In this document: positions 7,770-19,500 of the stretch, one piece after another | Layout: each line of letters begins with the position of its first letter | How positions within the stretch are numbered: position 1 is the stretch's first letter | Source: Corallincola platygyrae | GTDB lineage: Bacteria; Pseudomonadota; Gammaproteobacteria; Enterobacterales; Neiellaceae | Assembly (NCBI RefSeq): GCF_039544265.1 | Contig: NZ_BAABLI010000004.1 | Span: 186,001 to 250,000 of the forward strand | Reading direction: 5' to 3' | DNA length: 64,000 nucleotides | Notes under the pieces: model-generated | Databases searched by the model: none | Told to the model about the DNA's origin: nothing | Seen by the model: only the letters and a program-made list of their open reading frames with translations | Program-made: the position numbers and the translations under genes

Positions 7770-8084
7770 GGACTCGTAGATATTTGAAATACCATGGATT
7801 AATTCCTTAGAAATCGTTCGCGTGTTGCTTCTTGTGTTGCTAAAGACTGACGTTGGAAAATAGTTTTAAGGAACAATAATAAAAAGTTTGTGCATGTTCA
7901 TTTTATTTTGGAGCTAAGCTTGACTAGTACTTCAGTGTTCAATGTTGTGTCTCTCAGACCCATTGCTAGTCTAGGTGCTATTATTTATTCGCACAATCAG
8001 TTGCTCTGACCAAATCAACTGAAATTTCTTAGACCAAACGTGAGAGCCTCGCGGCCCTCTTGAAAATTGATATGGAGGTCCTCT
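7770..8084. other. Non-coding stretch inside the island border
   Basis: A/T-rich sequence with no gene. It begins directly after the tmRNA fragment and ends at the ribosome site (GGAGG at 8074-8078) of the next gene; it probably holds that gene's promoter. Confidence 0.4.
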
Positions 8085-8840
8085 ATGGAAAAGCATAACA
8101 AAATTGCTCGTCAATGCGATATAAGTGACAGACTGGCACGGATTGAGGAGGAAATTGAAAAACTTACTTTTTACAAATTTTATCAGGCGAGTGATTATAA
8201 AAGAGAGTCCATTGATGAAATATCTTCTTATGACGCGACAGCCACTCGATATATAAAGTCCACCAGTGAAGGCTGGGTGACAGTGTTAATCAATGGGGTG
8301 CGGACTTCCTTGCCAAGTGGTTTGCAAGTTACTCTTGGCGCGACTAGTGGTGGACGCGATTATGGTGTAATCCTAGAAGGAACTCTATCAGGAAAGAAAT
8401 TCGATGTTATCGCAGGTTATCTCGATGTGAGTTATAGCCGTGGAAATTCCTTGCAAGCCAAAGTTGTAAAAAACCAGGCTGGCGCAGTTACTGTCGACGG
8501 CATATCTTATGATAGGGAGTTGCACCTTTCGTATAAGACCAATGGCACAAGTAAGAAGGCGGGTCCTTTTTTGGTCAAAACCGACTCTGCAAACCCAATT
8601 CCAAAAGGCAAGCATGCGATCGAACTTCCTGATTACCCTCATTATTTGGGGGCCAGATATGGTGCATTTGGAACCGTCTGGTTTCGTATTGGGAATACGG
8701 GTGACAGATACATACATCCCGGTCGAGAATCGGAAGGATGCCTGACTTGCGCTCCATCATCTTGGGCCGATATATATCAGATAATGCATATATGTCGGGC
8801 CTCCGGAAAGACGGATGTTGGTGTGTTGGACTTTACTTGA
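8085..8840 (+). CDS. L,D-transpeptidase-like (YkuD/Tlde1-type) protein
   Basis: A 251-residue protein whose C-terminal ~110 residues resemble an L,D-transpeptidase/carboxypeptidase catalytic domain: an IPKGKHAIELPDYPHYLG stretch, then the key motif HPGRESEGCL, in which His and Cys are spaced as in the family's H-x-S-x-GC active site. Such domains cross-link or cleave peptidoglycan peptides; the closest general match is the effector-type (DUF2778/Tlde1) architecture. There is no signal peptide; the first ~35 residues look helical (SDRLARIEEEIEKL). If it acts on the wall it must leave the cell by a special route. Start at 8085 has GGAGG 6 nt upstream. It is convergent with the giant-protein operon. 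Function beyond the fold is inferred. Confidence 0.6.
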   Translation: MEKHNKIARQCDISDRLARIEEEIEKLTFYKFYQASDYKRESIDEISSYDATATRYIKSTSEGWVTVLINGVRTSLPSGLQVTLGATSGGRDYGVILEGTLSGKKFDVIAGYLDVSYSRGNSLQAKVVKNQAGAVTVDGISYDRELHLSYKTNGTSKKAGPFLVKTDSANPIPKGKHAIELPDYPHYLGARYGAFGTVWFRIGNTGDRYIHPGRESEGCLTCAPSSWADIYQIMHICRASGKTDVGVLDFT

Positions 8841-8948
8841 AGAAGATCTCTAGAGCCCTTCCATTAGACAACTGAACGAGATATTAAAGGCCTAGGATTG
8901 AGTCTATTTTCTGGCTCTTTAGATTAGTGTGTTCAAATGGGTTTTACC

Positions 8949-10553
8949 TCAATTAGATTTAAGACGCAATTGCTTCTCAATATCCCCAAACGATATCACT
9001 CCAGATCCGCTCAGGCTTATGCCCATACCCCAGAGAAAACCTTTTATATAACTTTCAGTACCTCCCCAAGTGTCCGCTCCTGCCCACAGAAGCGAGTAGC
9101 CAGACAACCCCGCTACCAAGAAAAAGACTAGATAATGCACCAGGCTAACTACAGCGAGGCCAATAATAACTCGAATACGGCTGGTCTTGAAACTCTCAGG
9201 AGAAAATGCTCTGCCAGTGCTAGCTGCCATGTGCACTGCAGTCACTGCATTATTCGTGTCTTTCTTAAATTGCTCAACAGATTGTATGTCGACCATCTGG
9301 CTCATAAAATCATCACGCGCTTTAATCAAAGCATTAATAAGATCACTATTCTCACTGCCTTCGAAGTATTTTCGTAACCAATTTACGGTATTCTCTGCCA
9401 AGCCAGAGACCAAAGTGGCTTGGTCATTTATTGAATCAGGTTTATGTACCCGAGCGCGTGCTAAAGCATCAAAATGGCTGCGTACAAAACTCAACAACTT
9501 CAGCTGTTCCGCGTCCAATTTGCCACTGGAAGTCATGCGGCGGACCGAATCCTCTAGCCAGACCGCAGCGTCTAAAACCATTCTGGTGAACACTAAGTTT
9601 GGCTTAACTGTAACTACAAGCACTCGCAACCCATATGTTACGAAAACACCAGCCGCGACAAAAAGAACTGCCAACCAAAGAGACTCTTTTAGAAATAGTT
9701 TCGCTGCCGCTTCGACTTGGCGTCCACCAGGAACATCAACTTTTACAGTGACGATCGGCTCAAGCGGAGTATTTGACGAGACATGGCTCTGATTGATGTT
9801 TTTTAAAAGAATGTCAAGGTGCGTAGGTGAGTCGCCTGTAATAACGGGTAAGGTCATGCCTGTACACTCGTGCTCAGAGCCATCCGTCATATCTAACACT
9901 CTACAAGGAATGCCCTGAGTATTGATGATCAACCGACCCCCAAGGGCGGGACTGTTAGTCTTAGCTCTTATATTCAAAGGAATTCTATAGGTATTGTCAC
10001 CGAACTCTGATAAGCGTATTACTAGTTTTTCCTCGGGCAAATCAATTTCTACCATCTCCTCCAGAGGCTTGAGTTCATATCGAATTGTGTAAACGCCGTT
10101 TATGGGCGTTTCATCGCCATTAGGTGCATAAACCAATGCCTCCCAATACAATGAATAGTCACCTGCATAATCCATGTTTATTTGCGTATATATGGTTGAG
10201 GTTGTGCGCCAACCCAGCTCCGTATCACCAAATGAATAACTGCAGTCTGCTACAAGCACCTCATTGAGATGGCAAATTAAGGACGGATTGCTGTTGTTTG
10301 GTTTGATGACGACCGTGAACCTGAGACTCTTTACTGTGTATTTTCCACTCAATGTCCAAGTAACCTTATGAGTAGGCTCATTCACGGTATTGCTGGGAAC
10401 TAGTGGTGTAGGCGTAAAGGCCGGCGATGCATGTGCCTGCTCTGCAGCGAACACTCCTACAAATGCTACTAGCATAGCCAAAAAACGAACTGTTCTACGT
10501 TCCCTTAATTCAGCCCAGCAACGCCTTGTTGAAGTCATGATATGTTTACCCAT
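8949..10553 (-). CDS. Membrane protein with secreted N-terminal domain, giant-locus gene
   Basis: About 534 residues from the ATG at 10553, which follows the giant gene's stop; a GGAA lies upstream. An N-terminal signal peptide is likely (hydrophobic run ending AEQAHASPA). A ~280-residue extracytoplasmic, beta-rich region follows, then a membrane helix (LWLAVLFVAAGVFVTYGLRV), a ~150-residue helical soluble domain, and two more hydrophobic segments before the C-terminus. I do not recognise a family. As the last gene of a three-gene operon (lipoprotein, giant protein, this one) it may anchor or export the giant product. Confidence 0.6.
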   Translation of the reverse strand: MGKHIMTSTRRCWAELRERRTVRFLAMLVAFVGVFAAEQAHASPAFTPTPLVPSNTVNEPTHKVTWTLSGKYTVKSLRFTVVIKPNNSNPSLICHLNEVLVADCSYSFGDTELGWRTTSTIYTQINMDYAGDYSLYWEALVYAPNGDETPINGVYTIRYELKPLEEMVEIDLPEEKLVIRLSEFGDNTYRIPLNIRAKTNSPALGGRLIINTQGIPCRVLDMTDGSEHECTGMTLPVITGDSPTHLDILLKNINQSHVSSNTPLEPIVTVKVDVPGGRQVEAAAKLFLKESLWLAVLFVAAGVFVTYGLRVLVVTVKPNLVFTRMVLDAAVWLEDSVRRMTSSGKLDAEQLKLLSFVRSHFDALARARVHKPDSINDQATLVSGLAENTVNWLRKYFEGSENSDLINALIKARDDFMSQMVDIQSVEQFKKDTNNAVTAVHMAASTGRAFSPESFKTSRIRVIIGLAVVSLVHYLVFFLVAGLSGYSLLWAGADTWGGTESYIKGFLWGMGISLSGSGVISFGDIEKQLRLKSN

Positions 10554-10569
10554 GATTTCACTCTGTTCC

Positions 10570-13500
10570 TTAGAGAGGGAATTGGATCTTCTCCATCCGG
10601 AGAAGCTGCTTCTGTGTTTCAAGCAAACGAGAGAAAACAGTCATCCTGATCTCTATACGCCCGTGATTTGCCGCTTGAGGGTTCCTCTGTAACCAGGCGC
10701 CAACACTTGCATCCACGGCAGCCGCTATCCGCAAAAGGTCTGGTCCGGTCTGGATAGCAGTCGATCGTGCAATCGGTTCGGGCTGGAAGTTGCTTAATTC
10801 AGAGTGTTTGTTTTTTAGCTCGTCTAATATGCCAGACTCATAGGACCACATTAAATCGATTGTCGGCCAGAGTTCTGAATCTTCTCCAAGGTCTAAATTA
10901 ATCAAGTCGTTAAAAACTTGGTTTCGCATAAAGTCGTGCAGAGCTTCTTTTAGGGTCGCTCCAAATATCTGCCCAACTTCAATACGAATGCTCGGAGTGT
11001 AATGATCGCCAGTACGAACTTTGCTGCTGGTGTAGACAAATTTATCGTTGGTTGGTAGGTCCGCCACACCACTTAGTCCCTTATTACGCTTTACCCATAC
11101 ACTAGGCCACGCATTTTCAAGCAACATTAGATTTAGGCCGCCAACGGTGATCCTGTTGCCCTGGTAATGGAGTTTAGGATCATATTCACTTTTCACTCTT
11201 GCAAGAGCTCCGCTCTGGTTATCGGATTTTCCATAGACTCTCTTGTCCGAGGTGATACGCTTTAGTTCATAACTCAGTCCGTCCGAGTCCCAGCTTCCAA
11301 TTTTCTCTAGTAAAGTGGTTGACAGGGGCTTGGAGTTAGAGGAAATGGCATTTTTGGTACTCAGTACATAGTGTTGTGTTGCACTCTCAAAATTGACAGA
11401 ATCAAGCGCAAATGAAGTTCTCGGTGCAGCGAATAGCGAGACTAGGGTTTCGGTCCAATAGACAAGCGCTTTTATCCACAGAGTGTCATCAACTATGGTG
11501 CGGCCAGCTGCATTACCTCTAATACCCGCAAGCCCGCTGTATTCATAGAGTATTGACAAGATGCTACGTGGGTTCGCGTTTAAAGTTGAAATCTTTGTCT
11601 CCGGCTTGGTATTGAATTCTATATCCAGATAAGTTTCGTCTTGAGCCACTTGATCTTTACGCTCAACATCAACAACTAACGACCATTCCTTAATGCCATC
11701 TAGGTCAACTTTTAACCTCGCATCTTGTTCCTGAGAGTCCGTCACTGATACTACTGGCGATTTTGGCAGGCTCTTGAATAAAACCGGTATATTGGCTGGG
11801 GCACTAGTTGGGGCTAGAGTGACTTTTCTTGGTTCAAATAGCTTGAGCCATCGTGTGTTATCGGGGTCAATTGTCCCAACATCACCGGATCCGAAATTCA
11901 CCCTCACATACTCAATGTTGAAGAAGAGGGGACTTTCAACCATTCTAGATATTCCAGCGTTTGCAACATCAAACTGGATGCACAAGCGACCACTGCTGCC
12001 ATTTCGGCGCAAGGCTGCAGGTAGGAAGTTACCTTCCTGTGTCGCTTGCACACTATCGATATTTGTTTTCGAGCCTTGCTCGACATTGCCGTAGAGAAGA
12101 ACTTTATCGTCTGCGATGGGAAGGCTGCTATAGGCTAGCGGGACAATCAAAATGGTGTCGAGCCCATAGAAACGGCTTATCCGCCGTTTAAGGCTATTTG
12201 AAAGATTTTCGTTGAGGACATAGCTAGCCTCCTTTATCTCCAATGCATCCTCGGCATTGTCATATATAGGCACATGGCGTACTGATAACCTTTCGGCTAA
12301 CTCTTCTCGGGCTCTAGCCAATCGTACAATTAATCCAGATGTTTCCGCATTTCCAATGAAAGGTGCCAGCTGGTCTGGAGTGTTGTAATGATCAACCTCA
12401 TGCAGCAGACCACTAAAAGCCGTATCCATATCAAAGTTACTGATGGTCACTTTTTCTAACTGGTCACTGGCTTGCGGCTCGCGTTTGTTGGTTGTCCAAT
12501 CCCAGAAAGCCGCCCCGACCTCGGATTTGGCCGATGTCGCGAGTGGCTCGAATGCGGCAAAAGCAGCCGCTTGTTCGCTATTTGGTCGCATCGGAGTTAG
12601 CTCAAGCATCTTAGCGTCGAGGATATAAATGAGAGTCTTTCCCTTTGCATTCTCGCTGATGGCTGCGATGATCTTCTGTCGACCACTCCCGGTGAGGAAA
12701 TCTTTTATCGCATTCGCTAGTCGCTCCTCTTTGGAACTCTTGCTCAAAGCTGGTTCATCGGCAATCGGTAACTCAATGCGTTTTTCAATAACTTCGCTTC
12801 TAAGGTTAGATGCATCATCATCCGTCTGACTTTCTTCCAAAATACGACCGCCAAGTAGCTTCTCATGCACGTCCTGCTCTTCACGTGAGATTATGAGCTC
12901 GGCACAGTAGAGAGCGAAACCCTCACTAGGTGCATTGCCGCTTAAAGAGAATTCAAGCCTTAGACTATTAGAAAAGTCTGCCCTGTTATGCACCACTGCT
13001 TGATAACATTCTTTGAGGAAGCGGTAGATTTTCCGTCGGTTGGATTCGGAGATGTTCTGAGTTCTGCCACCTCTGAAGCCGAGTGTTGAGAAAAATTCAT
13101 ATTTAGTGCCTCTATCTCGCAATTGCTGCATGCAACGCATGATCGTAGCCGCTCTTTCCAACGTGTTTTCTCGGAGTTCATCGTTCAACAGATTCAAAGC
13201 TTGCTGATCTTGTGGTGTGTTCAAACTCGCGGCATCAAAAGAAAGCGTATAAACGAACTTCTTGTCGACAACGTCATGCGAAGACTTCATGCCTGCCAAA
13301 GCGCCAGGAGCAATTAGTGGGTCATAGTAGCGGGCCAGCAGCGTCGCAGTTTTCTCGCCGCCTGGCGCGGTATAGCCCATAATGTCTCGGAACTGTGTTT
13401 TCACCTTCATGTCTGAGCCCACCGCACCATAAATGAAATGGTTGTCTTGGTCCGGAAAGAGTTCGCGACTTTTTGCATAACTTTGGTTAACAAGTCGCGC

Positions 13501-16500
13501 GGCTGAAACAGACCAATAATATACCCAGCCTGGTTTATAGTTATTGACAAGGTCTTTTTCGGTGACTTCGTCATCCATTGGAGTCACAGGCAGATCCAGA
13601 TCTGCGGAGCGCCCTGCGTAATAATCGTTTTGCTCAATGGATACGGCCAGAAGATTGTAACGTGAGGAAAGATTTACTTCTTCAACGCCAGCGTTTTCAA
13701 GAAGGCGATCAGCTGCGCTGCTATATAGAAAGCGGTCAAATGAGGCAGGACTATTAATGAGACCGGTTGCTCCATTATATGCAAGATGCTCGCGGACCGC
13801 TTGTTCTCGTGATATTCGAAGCCCCGGTACTTTGAGTGATTGGTACTGGTTTTCGGGATTCGGTCTCTTGACCTCTAATTCCAGAACACCGGGAGTACCA
13901 AGGGTGACAGCTTTCTTTCCTACTTGCCGCAGCATCAAGGGTGCCTCAGTAGAAACATTTGCTGTAGGTTCTGCAAGCAGAAGTGCGTGAATATAAGGCG
14001 GTATCAGACTTTCTTGCCTGACTTCAGGCAATACGATCATAAGAGTGAGCTCTTGCTTGTCGGGCTCCTCAAAGCCTTTTAGGCGCATCATGTAGCCACC
14101 GCTATTAGTTTCAGCTGCATCCCAGAGAATAGAAAGAGCTGTATGACGCTCACTAGGTTGAAAGTGTGCGCGAATTGGTGCGCTGGGACGTGCGAGACTG
14201 CTTATGGAGAGACTCGTCGGATTTGGGTCTTTGGAAAGGTTGGTTCTCAGTATAAAGGACTGGCTTAAATCAACAGAGGACTCAGAAAAGGCTTCCTTAT
14301 TGTCACCTACACTTTGCAAGATGGTTAAGCTCAAATCTGGATTGCTAAAGTCAATGTTTGCGAGTTGCATCAGACCCAACGAACGCCGACTTTCCTCAGG
14401 CATTCGCTCGATTTGATAAAGGTCTGATGCGCCTTCGACCGGTAACACTGGAACCCTAATTAAGGCAACCTGCTTGAAGGCATTGGCCTTAGCACCGGCA
14501 GCCATTTTGTGTTCACCATCGTGATACTTATCCAGCCTGTAGGAAATGTTGTTTTTTAGAGATCCAGGTAGTGTGTAGAGGTTAAAACTATCACTCTGGA
14601 GGAGGGACACTGGAATTTGCTCGATAAGAGCAAGGCCTTCATGAGCTCCTTCGATGAAGGGCAGTTTGCGCTCAGCAGTCACTTGACCGAAGTTTATCGG
14701 TACAGTGAGTAAATCTCGGATTGCATCTGTTGCATTATTATCCGTCTCGAAAACTACTTTCGAACTGTCGAAAGATAGTTCAATACCTGCGGGCAATGCA
14801 TTTGGATCGATCTCAATCTCTATGGATCGTGCTGCAGGCAAAGGAAGCGTCTCAACATCATTAGAATTCGGATCTATCGCTGCTATGGGAATCCTGTTGC
14901 CAGAGAAGAACTGTCGGTTTACTCGCATTGAAACTTGAGGGCTCTCTTCGAGCATCTGCCGTTTCAACTCTGCTGGAGTTAAGCCTCCTTTCATATCAAA
15001 ATTAGGCAACCTCTCACTTAAAAGAGCCCACACTGCTCTTAAAATAGATTCCAGATATTCTTCAAATAGGAAGTCTTCCAGAAGTTTTGATGTTTCAATA
15101 TCCAGAGACTGCTGAACACCTACAGTTTTTTGGGAGTCTCGTATTCTAATATGTCGATCTTCAAACATAGTGTCTAAACGGTTTAAAAAAGTACTCGGTA
15201 CCTCTCGATTAGCGAAGCCGGTGATTGTTGTCTTTGAACCATCTGACGCAATTTGGCAAGCTGTCATGTTGTGTGGTGTAAAGAATACTGTCGCGCCCCG
15301 CGGTTCTTGTTCGAATTCGGCGGACATTTCACTAGGGTCAAGGTAGTGAAGTTGAAATGCGGTATTAAGGTGAGCTTTAGCTCGCACTGCAGACCACTCG
15401 CCGCGCTCGCTACGCAGCCTAAGGGAAGCAACTGCTTGAGCACAGCCTCTGAGCAAGGCTTTATTTAGTTTTCCGTCAGACAAGTGTTCGTTGATTTTCA
15501 GCGCGCTGAATGACCAGTCAATCACGAAGCCGAGTAGATCCTTGAAGTGGCCAGTGTCTGGGCTTCCCAATCTATCCCCGTCGCCATAAGGTAGATTTAG
15601 GATCGGTACGGCGACGATTTCTTGATTATCGTTTCGCACATAATCAAACAGTGGCAAAACTTTAATTAATTTTTGTGTGCTTACGGAAGGGCTCTGGTCA
15701 AGGTTGAAGGTCACAGGTGGCGGCGGGGTATAATCTTCATACTCTGTTGGAGCATTTTCACGAAGCAGCTGAACGCCAGCGGATGTAGTGAAATACTGGT
15801 CATAGGGCACATCAGTGTTAGGGCGGGCCAGAACATAGGTTTTGCGAAATTCCTGTTTGAAGCTCAGCTGAATCGCAACCTCGATCTTTTTGCCGAAAAC
15901 CTTAATCCTGAATAATACCCAGCGTATCGAAATCGAGATCAAGGCTCGAGCATAAGCTGTTGTACCTTTCAGTGTTTCGAACGAGACTCCATAGCCGATC
16001 AGCGCCTGTACATTGACACCAAAACGGGTAACAGCAAAATCAATAACCCCCCAGATTTCAGCCAAAATGCCAATCTCGGCCCAGTACTTGTGATAATGAC
16101 TTGGCAGATTGCTGCGTATTTCATCAATCTTCGCTGGCTCTACTTCGTCTTTGAGTTCGATTGAGCTGAATTTTCCCCAGGTTCCTGAAAGGATGCCATA
16201 GATACTGACGTGCGCGCCGCCACGGAACATCGGCCATTCGTCAAGACTGCGGCCAATACCAAACTTACCTGAAAGCGTTAATCGTGTTACCGGCGTATAA
16301 ACTGGCAGTGCTCTGCTGGCTCTACTCACTTCCTTGCGCAACAAAGGGACATCCCTGAGAGCGGATCCACTGATCTTGCCATAGACGACGCCCGCGCTGC
16401 CTGTAAAAATACCAAATTCCGCAGCGCCGGCGTTCGAATAATCAGTGAGGTTCTCTAGATTGAGACCAACATTGACTAGATAACCACCGTCAGTGTCCAT

Positions 16501-19500
16501 CTTCATCATCACCCACGGTAGTTGTATTGTTACGGCACCGACTGAGAAGCGACTTATTTTATCAGCGAACTTCAATGTAGCTGTGTAGACGCCGAGGCGT
16601 GGCGTTGTTTGTTGGTACATGATCGAAAGACTAAGAAAGTCTTTGATGCTGCCCTCGCCCCCATACAGACCAGGCGGGTTGTAGACCGCATAGCCCTCTA
16701 CAATGCTATCTGCAAAGGTTGCACCAGCACCTATAAACCACTCATAGTCTGAGTCATAAGAAAAATGGCTGTCTATTTTCTCGCGATACTCTTTTGACTT
16801 TTTTTCCCACTCGTCTTTATTATCGCCAAGGTTGAGCGTGATGATGTCTTCAATCTCAGAAACTACCTGTTGTGCTCTATCCGCTGGCCCCGTGTATCTG
16901 TATCGTTGAGAAACAAATAGGATCAGTTTGTCGAGAAAGGCGACTTTTTCGGCGGAAAATCCGGCTAGCCAGCCCATGGATTCATAGTAAGAGCGTTTTT
17001 CCTTTCCGCTAGAGCCTTGATCTGGTGCCGGAGTTAACAATATACCGGACTTAAAGTTTTTGGGCGGCAGCTTAAAGCCGTTAATGTCCATTCTGAAATC
17101 AGTGAGAGCAATAAAGCGATCATTGCTGTCAACACTCTCGAACATATCGAAATAGCCAGCTGTGAAGGTGACCGGGCCCAGAGAAATGTTAAGACTGCGT
17201 CCTCCGTTGTCTGGGAAGCGCAACCCCACAGCAAAGGAGGGGGTGTCGCCAGAATTCCAGCCCACGAGCAAATCTGCCACGAGAGAGGAATCAAAACCGA
17301 TCAGACGTCCTAGGCTTCCCAGATCTAGTCTAAATTGCAGGCCAAACTTGATTTTATCCTCTTTGTCGCCTCCAAAGTTCGAGAAACCGATATCGGGAAG
17401 GCTTAGTTCATTTAAGAGATGAAATTTTTCGAACTTGAGCGGGAAATTAGCCAACAACCCACTGGGCCTGAGTTTTGGAAGACTCGCATCGATCGCGATT
17501 GCGTCGAAATTCAGATCCTCTGGCCAAAATTTTGCGGAATCAACTGGCTTCCATGTACCGCCAATCCTTTCGAATTGACCAGTGAAGTCCAGAGATATGC
17601 CATCCATTTCAATTGACTCGAAATTGATGATGTCCTTAATTCCGGGAAGATTAAGTTTTTTGAATTTAGCATCAGCGTCAATAATGATTTTGCTTGAAAC
17701 CGAGCGCTTTCCTTCGCCTTGGGGTTCACTCTTAAGTGTTTTGAACTCCAAATAGCTGATGGTGAGCTTTTGGAAAAACTTTCCATTATCTTCGTAGTCT
17801 TGTTCCAAACGTCCGATAAGCTCGATTGGTCGGTCATGAATAAAGCTGTATTTGTTTATTTTCTCTGATGCTTCTGTAAGTAAGGACTCATATCGGCCTT
17901 TGATCCACAGGGTATTTTTACTAGTAAGGTGCTCGCCTTGTGGTACTGCTCCATCATTTTTAAGAGTCGTGTCTTCTCCAAACCACTTAGCAAGTTTAAC
18001 TTTAAGAAGGCAGTCGAACCCTTTCACCTCAGAGTTACCGAAAAGAACTTTCAACTCATGAACTTTAAAAGAAAAATCTTTTTCCGGTGCACTGCCGTCG
18101 TGATAGCCTACGAGCCCAAAAAAGCTGCTTGGCTTCATCAATATATCGCCGTTGGACAGTTCGATTTTATTTTGGTTGAAACCTATATGGTGTGACCTGA
18201 AGCGATCTAATTCCATGCCAGAAGCTAGGCCTGCAAGTCCTTCCGGCATATTATCTAAGTCAATTTGTGGGTAAATCAGGAGCGTGCCAACCCAATCTGG
18301 GTCGTAAAGGATGTGGCGAATAAACCGATGATAATCAACATTGTCTTGGGAAACGTTGCCTTCCGGTGCTGGATTAATCTCTTCAACCCATTTTTTTATT
18401 GTCGCGTCAGTAGACTCTACTTTGTCTGATGCAAAGTAGTTCTCCTGACTATAGTTGTCCCATGTTTCCTTGTTGTGTAGGAGACTGTAAAGGGTTCCTT
18501 TTTTGTATTTCAAGACCAGAATGGGCTCCGAAGACACATCTCGTGTGCGAAACGAAGATGCTCCCGGAGCGTTTGCAAGATCTAGCGAAAAACCCCAATC
18601 GGAAATCTGTATCGAATTATCTAGATCAAAAAGTTCTTTAGAATTAATTGCTCCCTCTGATGCATCAGAATATTTGGCAGGTAGCACTAAGAAAAACTGG
18701 TTTTGACGCATCAGGTTTCGAAAACTTTCGTCTTTGAACTTTATCGAGAATTTACTAATTTCCTTCTTGATATTGATACTTTTGGCCAGTGACATCACTT
18801 CTTCGTTTGGTGTTCTAATTAGCTCAAAGCCCTGTGGTGTTACTGAGATGCCCTGAGTTCCACGCAGTCGAGCGATCTGCGGTGTCTGTTTAGTGCGCTG
18901 TTGAAGGCGATAACGGGCGAGCGTCTCATTTTGCAGCACTATAGGATCTTCGAGCCGCGGAGACATTAAGCTAGAATGCGTTGAAGTACGAGGCCTTGCA
19001 ACGGTCACCGCCCCCTTGACAAACAATACTTTGCGAGCGGAAAGTACGACTTCAGGCTCGTCATCTAGTTGATAATTAAGTGTCTCAGTGGCGTTGGTGA
19101 TTGAGGTCGTATGGGCAGGCTCGAATTGGACCAACTCGTCGGCTTGGGAGGACACTTGCCACCCTTGCTCGATAGCTGCCTTGCCCTGACAAATAACTTT
19201 TCCGTCTGGGTCCACAGGCGCGATATGCGCCCAAATAGTTGGAGTAGATGCCGAGAGTAGTTCACCAGTCCTGAAATCCTCAATCTCTTTTGGCTCAAGT
19301 TCAAGGTCATCACTAAAGTCAAGAATAGTACGCCGTAGAAAGGCCGGTTGCTCGTTCGCCGAAGTTATAGATACTTTGTCCTCTGTGGCCTCTCCGAGGA
19401 AATAGAGTGCAGCTGCTGGTACTCCTTTTTCTGCTATATTGACAACCTCGGTGTTCGAGACTCCAAGTTTAAGGCGTCGCGACTGAGCCGAACTGGATTC

